Assembly (NCBI GenBank): GCA_023481025.1
Contig: JAMCWV010000175.1
Coordinates: forward strand, 1 to 13,807
Length of the DNA stretch: 13,807 nt
Direction of reading: 5' to 3'
DNA from: Gammaproteobacteria bacterium
GTDB taxonomy: Bacteria > Pseudomonadota > Gammaproteobacteria > Enterobacterales > Alteromonadaceae
Shown here: piece by piece, positions 1-7,039 of the stretch
Layout: each line of letters begins with the position of its first letter
Numbering within the stretch: position 1 is the stretch's first letter
Translations under genes and position numbers: made by a program
The notes under the pieces: generated by a model
Databases searched by the model: none
What the model was told of the DNA's origin: nothing
What the model saw: only the letters and a program-made list of their open reading frames with translations

Positions 1-1
1 G

Positions 2-421
2 GATCCGAAACGGTTAACCATTGAAGTCACTGAAAATCTGTTACTAGACGACGTGCATGCAGTCAGTGCGAAAATGCGCGAATTGAGTCGGTTCGGTATC
101 GAATTCTCCATTGATGATTTTGGTACGGGTTACTCGTCACTGAGTTACTTAAGTGATTTGCCTCTGCAAGAGTTGAAAATTGATCGTCATTTTGTCATGG
201 GCATTGGCGATCCGCGTCAAGAGAAAATTGTCGATATGGTTATTTCAATGAGCGAACACATGAACCTTCGCGTGGTCGCGGAAGGTGTCGAAAGCAAAGA
301 GCAGGTTGACTATCTAATGGCCGAGTCACCGCAAATCATTTGCCAGGGCTATTATTTCTCCAAGCCGTTGCCGACCGGTGAGCTCGATGACTATCTAAAA
401 CACCAAGTTATCGTAAAGTGA
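2..421 (+). CDS. EAL-domain cyclic-di-GMP phosphodiesterase, C-terminal part (5' end outside window)
   Basis: The reading frame is open from base 2, so the start lies upstream; about 139 residues are visible. They form the second half of an EAL domain, which hydrolyses cyclic-di-GMP to pGpG. In order one sees EVTEN (metal-binding Glu), DDFGTGYSS (Asp38-Asp39 of the fragment), LKID (catalytic-site Lys), VVAEGVE (Glu) and QGYYFSKPLP near the C-terminus. All are intact, so activity is plausible, although the EAL signature itself lies outside the window. The protein ends about 15 residues after the domain. Many such proteins carry a GGDEF or sensory domain upstream, but nothing here shows which. 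The nearby GTG at 53 is inside the domain and is not a start. The gene is separate from the thiamine operon that follows, which has its own promoter. Confidence 0.93.
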   Translation, partial: DPKRLTIEVTENLLLDDVHAVSAKMRELSRFGIEFSIDDFGTGYSSLSYLSDLPLQELKIDRHFVMGIGDPRQEKIVDMVISMSEHMNLRVVAEGVESKEQVDYLMAESPQIICQGYYFSKPLPTGELDDYLKHQVIVK

Positions 422-431
422 TAACTTGGTG
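401..431 (+). repeat. Perfect 12-bp inverted repeat spanning the EAL gene stop codon
   Basis: CACCAAGTTATC (401-412) and GATAACTTGGTG (420-431) are exact reverse complements with a 7-base loop, and the TGA stop lies at the start of the second arm. On the + strand no T-run follows, so it is not a standard intrinsic terminator in that direction. On the - strand the hairpin would be followed by TTTT. It may act as a 3'-end stabiliser or a weak terminator for the EAL gene. A second, imperfectly placed repeat (ACTTGCTT 434-441 / AAGCAAGT 454-461) follows directly. Confidence 0.6.
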
Positions 432-448
432 GAACTTGCTTGGCGAAC

Positions 449-476
449 TTGCAAAGCAAGTGCAATTCGTTATACT
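449..476 (+). promoter_or_regulatory. Likely sigma-70 promoter of the thiamine operon
   Basis: The -35 candidate is TTGCAA (449-454, 4 of 6 consensus) and the -10 candidate is TATACT (471-476, 5 of 6), with a 16-base spacer. Transcription would start near 482-484, about 25 bases ahead of the riboswitch P1 helix. This fits a leader that carries the complete aptamer. It is a pattern match only. Confidence 0.55.
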
Positions 477-507
477 GCGGCCGCTGCAGTGAAATACTGA
501 CGGCAAA

Positions 508-611
508 TTACCAAAGGGGTGCCTCGCTTCTGAATTACAGAAGTTATGGCTGAGATACTCGTGTGAACCCTTTGCACCTGATCCGGTTAATACTGGCGTA
601 GGGATTGGTAA
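508..611 (+). promoter_or_regulatory. TPP (thiamine pyrophosphate) riboswitch aptamer, THI element
   Basis: The conserved THI-box segments occur in order: GGGGTGCC (516-523), CTGAGA (550-555), ACCCTTTGCACCTGAT (567-582) and GGCGTAGGGA (595-604). P1 is formed by TTACCAA (508-514) with TTGGTAA (605-611). A variable P3 arm is formed by CTTCTG (527-532) with CAGAAG (538-543). P5 is formed by CCGG (583-586) with CTGG (593-596), including one G-U pair. The aptamer binds TPP and normally lowers expression of downstream thiamine genes when TPP is plentiful. Its position directly ahead of a TonB-dependent receptor and a PnuC-family transporter is the main reason for reading this operon as a thiamine-uptake operon. 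Confidence 0.97.
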
Positions 612-714
612 TGAACATCTGTAATCGCGTTTCTTGATCGACTCTGATTACACACCCACCAATTTACGCAGAACCGGATCTCATTCTTTATTTTGTATGA
701 GGAAGAAGAGATCC
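580..714 (+). promoter_or_regulatory. Riboswitch expression platform: ribosome-site sequestor versus nested antisequestor helices
   Basis: In the OFF fold, GGATCTC-a-TTCTT (676-688) pairs with AAGAAGAGATCC (703-714). This 12-bp stem has one bulge and buries the purine-rich ribosome site (699-710) ahead of the ATG at 718. In the alternative fold, GATCCGGTT (580-588, P5 side of the aptamer) pairs perfectly with AACCGGATC (672-680, the 5' arm of the sequestor). ATTGGT (604-609, 3' strand of P1) pairs with ACCAAT (658-663), and TGTAATC (620-626) pairs with GATTACA (646-652). These three helices nest without conflict. They would dismantle P1 and P5 and free the ribosome site. No T-run follows the sequestor, so control is probably at translation initiation. 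The pairings are seen in the sequence; the mechanism is inferred. Confidence 0.7.
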
Positions 715-717
715 AGC

Positions 718-2814
718 ATGAAATTAAATCCAATTACCATTGCTCTGTTGACCGCTATTGCTCTGCCCGTTATGGCAGAAGAAGCAAGCGAAACGTCAAT
801 TGAGCGCATTACTGTGCAAGGTGAATTCCGTAGCCGTGGCATTGAAGACGTGGCAGCGAGTGTTTCCGTGTTAAACGGCGATGATCTTCGCCAACGGCAA
901 GCGGAACACCTTGAGGCGGCGTTGCTCATGGCCCCGAACGTGAACTTAGCATCGGGTGCTTCACGCGCGAGCTTTGTACAAATTCGCGGCATCGGTGAGC
1001 GGAGTCAATTTGTCGACCCGATCAATCCGTCGGTGGGCCTCATGCTCGACGGTATTAACTACAGTGGCTTAGGCTCCGCCGGTATTCTTTTTGATATCGG
1101 TCAGGTTGAAGTTTTCCGTGGTCCGCAAAGTACACGGTTTGGTGCTGATGCTATGGCTGGCATGATTTACATGAGTAGTACAGCGCTCGATGCCGATCCA
1201 AACGGTGTCCTTGAAGCCATGTTAGCAAACTACAATAGCCGTAGCCTTGGCCTTGCCTATGGTAGTGCTGTGAATCAGGACTTGGTCTGGCGCGGTTCAT
1301 TATTTGGTTATCAAAGTGACGGCTTCATCGAAAACATTCACTTGGGCCGCAAAGACACCCAAAACCAAGACGAAATCACGCTGCGCTTGAACGCGCATTG
1401 GCAGCTAAGTGATCAATGGTCTGCAGACTTCACCTATCATCACTTTAATCTTGATAATGGTTATGACGCGTGGAGTCTCGACCGCAATCGGCAAACATTG
1501 TCAGATACACCGGGCAAAGACACCCTCGACAGTCACGCTGGCCGGATTGCCGTTCGTTATCTGAGTGAGCAGGGATACGAATTACAGCTCATGACCAGCT
1601 ATTTAACGGCTGATTCAGAGTATAGCTTTGACGAAGACTGGGCATTCGAAGGTATTCGTCCGGGCTGGGAATACAATTCGTGGGACGCATACTATCGTGA
1701 GCGCGATCAAGTCGAACTCGAGGCTCGCTTACTCTCGGCACAGCCGCTCATGGCTGGAAACGTAGCAACCGATTGGCTAGTGGGCATTTACCGCCAAGAG
1801 CGGACGCAAGATCTTGATCGTGATTATACCTATTTAAGTGCACCGTTTAGCAGTCAGTATGACACGGAGCGCACGGCTGTATACGGTGAATTGCAGCAAC
1901 AGCTGAGCGAACGTCTACGCTTCACCTATGGCGTTCGTTGGGAGCGATACGACAACGACTATCGCGATAGTCGCGGTATTACTGCCACGCCAACCGATGA
2001 CGCTTGGGGTGGTCGGTTGAGCATCGAGTATCAATTAGCCCCGATGCAGACAGTCTACAGTTCTTTGACGCGAGGCTTTAAGGGCGGCGGCGTTAACGGT
2101 GAAGCTTTAGGTCGGGTTGAAGATCGGAATCTTGAAGATCATCGTGAGTTTTTGCAGTCGCGAGCCACGTTCGACTCCGAGTACTTGACCAACCTTGAAG
2201 TCGGCTATAAAGCATTTTTGCCGGAGCAAAGCGTGTCGCTGCAGCTGAATGCTTTCTACAGCTAGCGCGATGATATGCAAGTCAATGCCTATGTGGAACG
2301 CAATGCGGTCTTCGTCACTTATATGGATAATGCCTCGGACGGCACTAATTATGGTATTGAAGCTCAACTCGACTGGGTAGCGAACGATGCCTTGCGTCTT
2401 TTCGTGAATCTCGGTTGGCTAGAAACCGAGTTCAACGACTTAGTTTTACGTGACGGCACCAACCTGCGTGGCCGCGCGCAAGCCCATGCACCAAATTGGC
2501 AAATTCACTTAGGTGGTGAGTACTCACTTCCGCAAAACTGGTTGCTGCGATTAGAGCTTGATGGGCGTGATAAGTTCTATTATTCAAACAGTCATGACCA
2601 ACAGTCATCTTCCTACGGGCTTGTCCATGCGCGGTTAAGTAAAACGCACAATCAGTGGGAGTTCAGTCTGTGGGCGCGGAATTTGTTGGATAAAGACTAC
2701 ACGACCCGCGGTTTCTATTTCGGTAATGATCCGCGCAAAGATTATGTCGCCGAAAATTACATTCAATTCGGTGAACCACGTCGCTTCGGCGTAACCGCGC
2801 GTTATCGTTTCTAA
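718..2814 (+). pseudogene. TonB-dependent outer-membrane receptor, probable thiamine receptor, interrupted by in-frame TAG
   Basis: The coding frame covers 697 residues plus an amber codon at 2263-2265 (codon 516); the frame resumes at once and runs to a proper end at 2814. A signal peptide (residues 1-20, cut after VMA) is followed by a TonB-box-like IERITVQG (28-35), a plug domain (about 43-160) and a long beta-barrel. The plug ends in EVFRGPQSTRFGADAMAGMI, typical of the family. The last residue is Phe, as outer-membrane barrels require. The TAG falls within FYS-stop-RDDMQV, an ordinary barrel stretch, so one base change, a sequencing error or suppression would explain it. Without readthrough, the barrel loses about 182 residues and should not fold. 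The start at 718 fits the signal peptide and the riboswitch-controlled ribosome site; TTG 634 and ATG 697 are in frame but lie in the leader or the sequestor loop. The substrate (thiamine or a relative) is inferred from the riboswitch. Confidence 0.85.
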
Positions 2815-2824
2815 TTAAGCAGTA

Positions 2825-2862
2825 GGGGCAGGGTGCGAGAGTGAGAGCTTGCACTCTGCCCT
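2825..2862 (+). repeat. Intercistronic hairpin between the receptor gene and the YkoF-like gene
   Basis: GGGCAGGGTGC (2826-2836) pairs with GCACTCTGCCC (2851-2861) through one internal G-U pair, and a further G-U pair (2825/2862) extends it to 12 pairs. The following bases, CTCTTTC, are too weak for a clear intrinsic terminator. Hairpins at this kind of place often protect the upstream message from 3' decay or lower downstream expression, which would suit a strongly expressed receptor ahead of weaker inner-membrane genes. That role is inferred. Confidence 0.55.
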
Positions 2863-2881
2863 CTTTCAAGAGGACAGTATG

Positions 2882-3136
2882 ATGCAATTATCCGCAGAAA
2901 TTAGCTTGTATCCTTTAGCCGCCGAATACCGAGAAATTATTGGTGAATTTGTTGAGCGTTTGGCGCAATACGATGAGCTGACCGTCAATACCAATACCAT
3001 GAGCACACAAATTTTTGGCGACTATCGCACATTGATGGCGATTTTGACCGATGAACTCGAGCGTGTCTATCAACAGGTGCCATCGCAAGTGTTAGTGTGT
3101 AAGTTTATTAATCGTGACTTAAATCCGAATGGATAA
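2882..3136 (+). CDS. Single-domain YkoF-like thiamine/HMP-binding protein
   Basis: The 84-residue product opens with MQLSAEISLYPLAAEY and contains NTMSTQIFGDY near residues 38-48, then an amphipathic helix and CKFINRDL at the end. This is the pattern of the YkoF/MTH1187-type small ferredoxin-like thiamine-binding fold. In Bacillus, YkoF has two such repeats and belongs to a thiamine/hydroxymethylpyrimidine uptake locus; here there is one, so a dimer is likely. No signal peptide is present, so it should act in the cytoplasm, perhaps handing or buffering incoming thiamine. The ribosome site AAGAGGA (2868-2874) is 7 bases from the ATG at 2882; the adjacent ATG at 2879 would add one Met. The stop overlaps the start of the transporter gene by 8 bases, which suggests translational coupling. 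Family assignment is fairly firm; the exact ligand is inferred. Confidence 0.8.
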   Translation: MQLSAEISLYPLAAEYREIIGEFVERLAQYDELTVNTNTMSTQIFGDYRTLMAILTDELERVYQQVPSQVLVCKFINRDLNPNG

Positions 3137-3773
3137 ATTACTCAGTCTATTGGCGCTGTCGTCGACGGCGGAGCTTATTGCCGTCGCTATGGCCGTTGCC
3201 TATGTCATCTTGGCGATTCGCCAAAGCCTGTGGTGTTGGCCGGCGGCGGTGATCAGTGCGAGTATTTACACCGTGCTATTTTTTCAAGGCCGGCTGTATA
3301 TGGAGACCTTGCTGCAGGTTTTTTATGTCGTGATGGCGGTCTACGGCTATTGGTCTTGGCGCTTTAGTCGTGCCGCTAAACATGCGCAAACTAACCAGTT
3401 GCCAATTAGCAGTAAACCGTGGCAATGGCACTTGCAATGGGGGCTGGCTCTTCTTCCTTTAAGTTTAGCGATTGCGTGGCTATTGCAGCGCTATACCAAC
3501 GCTGATTTTGCCTACCTAGACTCGATTACGACGGTGTTTAGTTTCTTCGCAACATTTCTGGTGGCGAGAAAACTCCTTGAAAACTGGCTTTATTGGATAG
3601 TAATTGATTTACTATACGTAGGCTTGTTTTGGTTCAAAGGCTTTCATGCGACCTCGATCTTATTTGCGGTGTATACCGTGATGGCGACCGTGGGTTATTT
3701 TAAATGGCGCCAAGCACTGAAAAACGAGCACGAAAACAAAACCGACTTGCGCATGGAAACGGTTGCAGAATAG
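3129..3773 (+). CDS. pnuC: PnuC-family transporter, probably PnuT-type thiamine uptake
   Basis: The 214-residue, strongly hydrophobic protein has about seven membrane segments, as in the PnuC family of vitamin transporters. Typical features are the Trp-rich WCWPAAVISASIYTVLFF stretch (35-52) and YMETLLQVFYVVMAVYGYWSW (57-77), the region where family members place ligand-contacting aromatic residues and Gln. PnuC proteins carry nicotinamide riboside, PnuT thiamine and PnuX riboflavin by facilitated diffusion, with trapping by a cytoplasmic kinase. The TPP riboswitch, the YkoF-like neighbour and the kinase gene downstream all favour thiamine. The start at 3129 lies inside the preceding gene (8-base overlap). 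The C-terminal tail (about 195-214) is charged and hydrophilic. Automatic annotation may name it a nicotinamide riboside transporter; the context argues against that. Confidence 0.88.
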   Translation: MDKLLSLLALSSTAELIAVAMAVAYVILAIRQSLWCWPAAVISASIYTVLFFQGRLYMETLLQVFYVVMAVYGYWSWRFSRAAKHAQTNQLPISSKPWQWHLQWGLALLPLSLAIAWLLQRYTNADFAYLDSITTVFSFFATFLVARKLLENWLYWIVIDLLYVGLFWFKGFHATSILFAVYTVMATVGYFKWRQALKNEHENKTDLRMETVAE

Positions 3774-3830
3774 GGAGATTATCCTCAGACTATAACGCTA
3801 CTTCGTAGCAAATGATGGGATCTCAAGACT

Positions 3831-4622
3831 ATGGCATTTCCAACCAGTTGTTTAGCCCACCTTCCGGTGCATGGTGTTTGGAAAACCCACTCCATTGGCC
3901 ATGATCTCGCCAACTCGACATGGCGGATTGAAAATGGCGAACATCAGTATATTGTCAAACAATACACTCATGATATGGAGTTTGGCCGGCAAACAGGTGA
4001 AGCGATTCAACTCGATCAGTTGCTGGCCGAGCAAGGATTGGCTCCCCAAGTTATTTATGCCGACCCAGACAGTGGCGCAGTGGTGCAAGAGTTTCTTAAC
4101 GGCGATCCCGTAGCCAACATTTTCGATCCGATGCAACGCGCCGAACAACTTGCCGAAGCGCAACTCCATGTCCATCAATTACGAGTTGATGTGCGACCTT
4201 GGTCGCTCAGTGAGCGGGTTCAGGCCTATTGTAATGCGCTTGAAGATTTGCAGCCAGGCCGCGGCCGTGACGCTCGCAGTGACTGCGAAAGTTACGCGGA
4301 CATGTTTGCCGCTTGGGAGCATGGTCCGAAAGTTTTTTGTCACCACGACCTCAACGCGGAGCATGTTTTTTTTCGCCCAGAATTAAAGATCATCGACTGG
4401 GAATACGCAGGTTATGGCCACCCGGCATTTGATGTGGCGTCAACGATCGTCATCAACGATCTCTATGATGATGAAATCGACGCTTTTTTAGAGGTTTACA
4501 ACCAAACAGCAGCGCATATGCTCGATCGCGAAGAGCTGCGTGATTGGGTCCGCTTAGTGGCGCTGATTAATCGTATCTGGTTTCAACTGCAGGAAGCTCT
4601 GACGGCAACTGAATCGCAGTGA
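3831..4622 (+). CDS. APH/choline-kinase-fold phosphotransferase, probable thiamine kinase
   Basis: The 263-residue protein shows the small-molecule kinase fold of the aminoglycoside phosphotransferase/choline kinase/ThiK superfamily. An N-lobe Lys sits in YIVKQY (Lys43), followed by a Glu-containing helix. The catalytic loop is HHDLNAEHVF (171-180) with Asp173 as the presumed base, and the metal-binding motif is IIDWEYA (Asp189, Glu191). The usual Asn of the catalytic loop (HxDxxxxN) is His178 here (codon CAT), one base from AAT. In the TPP-controlled operon it would phosphorylate incoming thiamine to thiamine monophosphate and so trap it, the expected partner of a PnuC-type facilitator. The ribosome site is weak (GGGA around 3817-3820). 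A 57-base gap with a small GCTAC/GTAGC hairpin (3797-3809) precedes it, with no terminator. Superfamily is sure; substrate is inferred from context. Confidence 0.82.
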   Translation: MAFPTSCLAHLPVHGVWKTHSIGHDLANSTWRIENGEHQYIVKQYTHDMEFGRQTGEAIQLDQLLAEQGLAPQVIYADPDSGAVVQEFLNGDPVANIFDPMQRAEQLAEAQLHVHQLRVDVRPWSLSERVQAYCNALEDLQPGRGRDARSDCESYADMFAAWEHGPKVFCHHDLNAEHVFFRPELKIIDWEYAGYGHPAFDVASTIVINDLYDDEIDAFLEVYNQTAAHMLDREELRDWVRLVALINRIWFQLQEALTATESQ

Positions 4623-4633
4623 AAGGAGAGGGT

Positions 4634-5980
4634 ATGGCGAGCAATAAGGACGAACAGAATCCGATTACCGAACGTGTTTATGGCTATTTAGCTGAAGATG
4701 AAGACGCACGTGTGTGTAAGGATATTCCTGATGAAGCCTGCAGTGAACAGCCGACCGCTTTTATGCTGCATCTGTGGAGCCTCACTCTGACGAAACTTGG
4801 TGACTCCTTAGTCAGCGCCCGCCTTGTATTGCCATGGATGTTGTCGGTTGCCGGAGCGCCAGCATTTTTTATCAGCATGTTGGTGCCCTTGCGTGAGTCT
4901 CTCTCTCTGCTACCGCAGTTATTCGTCGCTCAACGCATGCGCGAAAAGCCGGTGCGGAAATGGTTTTGGGTTGTTGGTAGTGTCGGTCAGGCACTGGCGC
5001 TTCTACTGATTGTGGCCGGATTAGTGCTGCTCAGCAGGGAGTCCTTGTCGTCACTTGCTTTCGGCTGGTGGACGATTGGTTGGTTGGTAGTTTTCAGTAT
5101 TTCCCGCGGCATTTGCTCGGTAGCGAGCAAAGATGTTTTGGGTAAAACCATTTCCAAAACTCGGCGCGGCCGCTTGACGGGTTTAGCGGCCACGACGGCT
5201 GGCTTTATGACCCTTGCCACCGCCGCTTTGATTATGTTTGCGCCGGAGGTTGACGGTAGCCTTAACCTCTTTATCGCTTTATTTACCGGTGCCGCATTTT
5301 TATGGTTATTTGCTGCATTGAGCTATGCCCGTATTCCGGAAACTCCGGGCGCGACCAGTGGCGGCGGCAATGCCATCACAGAAGCAATAAAGTCATTACG
5401 CATCCTCTGGCAGGATAAGAATTTCGGCCAGTTCGTTTTAACTCGTGCTTTGCTAGTCTCCTCAGCTTTTTCTATTCCTTATATTGTGGTCTTGATTCAA
5501 CGCCAAACCGAAGGCGCATTGACCGGCCTCGGCGGTTTGCTCTTGGCGAGTGGCTTGGCTGGAATGCTGGCGGGAAGGTTCTGGGGGAAATGGTCGGACA
5601 GCGCCAGTCATCATGTCATGGCCGCGGCAGCCTTTATGGCGTCTGCGGTAATGGCATTAACCTTGGCGGTGAATCAAGATTATGCAGAGTGGTTTGGGTT
5701 AAGCCTAGTTGGTGGCGGTTTAATTTTCCTTGCTGCGGTCGCTCATCATGGCGCACGAGTCGGTCGTAAAACTTATCTGGTCGATATGGCCACGCAAGAA
5801 AATCGCGCACAGTACACTGCGGTGAGTAATACCGTGATTGGTGCCTTATTGCTGCTGGGGATGTTGCTGGGGATCTTGGATGAGCTGTTTGGCACCGCGA
5901 TGGTGCTGCTGCTACTCATCGCGGTGGGTATCATTGCCGGCGTCCGTGCCTTAACGTTGCCGAATGTAACGGCGGATTAA
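4634..5980 (+). CDS. MFS transporter, last gene of the thiamine operon
   Basis: The 448-residue protein has a hydrophilic, acidic N-terminus of about 40 residues and then roughly twelve hydrophobic segments, as usual for the major facilitator superfamily. A motif-A-like [15 protein letters not shown] lies in the second half, and [23 protein letters not shown] in a late loop. The start ATG at 4634 has an excellent ribosome site, AAAGGAG (4622-4628); GTG at 4619 is in frame but would have the ribosome site inside the gene. It begins 11 bases after the kinase stop, so it is almost certainly co-transcribed. The substrate cannot be read from the sequence. Being last in a TPP-controlled operon it may move thiamine, a pyrimidine or thiazole precursor, or a related compound in either direction. 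Its stop codon overlaps the stop of the converging trhO gene by 3 bases. Confidence 0.85.
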   Translation: MASNKDEQNPITERVYGYLAEDEDARVCKDIPDEACSEQPTAFMLHLWSLTLTKLGDSLVSARLVLPWMLSVAGAPAFFISMLVPLRESLSLLPQLFVAQRMREKPVRKWFWVVGSVGQALALLLIVAGLVLLSRESLSSLAFGWWTIGWLVVFSISRGICSVASKDVLGKTISKTRRGRLTGLAATTAGFMTLATAALIMFAPEVDGSLNLFIALFTGAAFLWLFAALSYARIPETPGATSGGGNAITEAIKSLRILWQDKNFGQFVLTRALLVSSAFSIPYIVVLIQRQTEGALTGLGGLLLASGLAGMLAGRFWGKWSDSASHHVMAAAAFMASAVMALTLAVNQDYAEWFGLSLVGGGLIFLAAVAHHGARVGRKTYLVDMATQENRAQYTAVSNTVIGALLLLGMLLGILDELFGTAMVLLLLIAVGIIAGVRALTLPNVTAD

Positions 5981-6897
5981 CCTTCGAGTCGACCGTCGCG
6001 AATGTGTTTTTCGCCACGTTGCTTCGCCAACTGAATTTGTTTCTCACGCTCAGCAAACCGCTCCTTTTGGTCTGGCGTGGTTTTGTCATAGCAATGCGGG
6101 CAACTCACGCCTTTTTGATACAGCTCAGAGGCCATTTCTTCGGCGGTAATCGGCATCCGACATGCGTAACACTGATCATAAGTACCTTGCTCGAGACCAT
6201 GTTTGACCGTCACACGTTGGTCGAAGACAAAGCATTCGCCGTCCCATAGACTTTCTTCTGCAGGGACTTCTTCAAGATATTTTAAAATACCGCCTTGTAG
6301 GTGATAAACCTCGTCGAAACCGAGCTCTTTCAAGTACGCAGTCGACTTTTCACAGCGAATCCCACCGGTACAGAACATGGCGACTTTCTTGTGCTTGCCT
6401 TTGTCTAAATGCTGCTGCACGTATTCAGGAAATTCTCGGAAGGTTTCCGTTTTCGGGTTGACCGCGCCTTTAAATGTGCCAACCGCATACTCGTAGTCGT
6501 TACGCGTATCGATAAGCAGCACGTCTGGATCATTGATGAGCTGATTCCATTCGTGCGCTTTCACATAGGTGCCAACCACGTTCTTCGGGTCAATCCAATC
6601 AATGCCCATGGTCACAATTTCTTTCTTCAATTTGACCTTAGTGCGGTAGAAGGCTTGCGTTTCACTGAGTGACTCTTTGTGTTCGAGGTCGGCTAAACGC
6701 GGGTCGTTGCGCAGCCATGTCAAGGTCGCGTCAATGCCTTCGCGGGTACCACAAATGGTGCCGTTAATGCCTTCGCGAGCCAGTAGCAGGGTGCCTTTGA
6801 CTTGGTGTTCGGCCATCACGTCAAATAAAGGCTGGCGTATTGCCTCATAATCATTGAGCTCGACAAATTTGTAGAGCGCAGCGCAGATATATTGCAT
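5977..6897 (-). CDS. trhO: TrhO (YceA): rhodanese-domain tRNA uridine-34 hydroxylation protein
   Basis: The 306-residue protein matches the TrhO family, which installs 5-hydroxyuridine at the tRNA wobble position, the first step to cmo5U/mo5U. An N-terminal acylphosphatase-like domain (about 1-95, with [11 protein letters not shown]) precedes a rhodanese domain with [19 protein letters not shown] (127-145). The signature [10 protein letters not shown] has the active Cys176. The C-terminal part has CYAC (243-246) and CPHC (266-269), a likely metal site, and a basic tail. The start at 6897 gives [11 protein letters not shown] and has an AAAGG ribosome site 9 bases upstream. A longer in-frame ATG at 6996 would add 33 residues without family character and would run into the dps terminator. 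The gene converges on the MFS gene with overlapping stop codons. Confidence 0.95.
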   Translation of the reverse strand: MQYICAALYKFVELNDYEAIRQPLFDVMAEHQVKGTLLLAREGINGTICGTREGIDATLTWLRNDPRLADLEHKESLSETQAFYRTKVKLKKEIVTMGIDWIDPKNVVGTYVKAHEWNQLINDPDVLLIDTRNDYEYAVGTFKGAVNPKTETFREFPEYVQQHLDKGKHKKVAMFCTGGIRCEKSTAYLKELGFDEVYHLQGGILKYLEEVPAEESLWDGECFVFDQRVTVKHGLEQGTYDQCYACRMPITAEEMASELYQKGVSCPHCYDKTTPDQKERFAEREKQIQLAKQRGEKHIRDGRLEG

Positions 6898-6976
6898 GGG
6901 GTATAAACCTTTCGTTAGCTGGCTGAATCGTAAATTCAGGGCCAGGTGTTTACCAATTGGTGTTTTGCGGGCGCGG

Positions 6977-7006
6977 ATTATACAAAAAAACGGCAACCGT
7001 TGCGAA
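6977..7006 (-). promoter_or_regulatory. Likely trhO promoter, nested in the dps terminator region
   Basis: On the - strand, TATAAT (6977-6982) is a perfect -10 hexamer. TTCGCA (7001-7006, 4 of 6) lies 18 bases upstream as a -35 candidate, within the loop of the dps terminator hairpin. Transcription would start near 6970, giving a leader of about 70 bases before the trhO start. Confidence 0.5.
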
Positions 7007-7018
7007 TGTTGCCGTTTT
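6984..7018 (-). terminator. Intrinsic terminator of dps
   Basis: On the - strand, AAAACGGCAAC (complement of 7008-7018) pairs with GTTGCCGTTTT (complement of 6987-6997) around a 10-base loop and runs into a seven-T tract (complement of 6984-6990). It starts 22 bases after the dps stop codon. The + strand copy also ends in TTTT, so it could work weakly in both directions. Confidence 0.85.
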
Positions 7019-7039
7019 CATAATCCGAAATAAAGTGAG

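Noticed and set aside
1..6. GGATCC at the exact window start, suggesting a cloning junction
   Set aside because: The reading frame of the EAL domain runs through it in a natural way; nothing else indicates a vector or chimera.
676..714. The sequestor hairpin read as an intrinsic terminator
   Set aside because: No T-run follows the 3' arm; the start codon is 3 bases away, which fits translational control.
634..717. Longer start for the receptor (TTG 634 or ATG 697)
   Set aside because: Both lie in the riboswitch expression platform and have no ribosome site; the extra residues are not signal-peptide-like. ATG 718 gives a clean signal peptide behind the regulated purine-rich site.
2275..2814. 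An independent gene for the 3' part of the receptor
   Set aside because: The ATG has no ribosome site or signal peptide, and the product is only the end of a beta-barrel continuous in frame with the upstream part.
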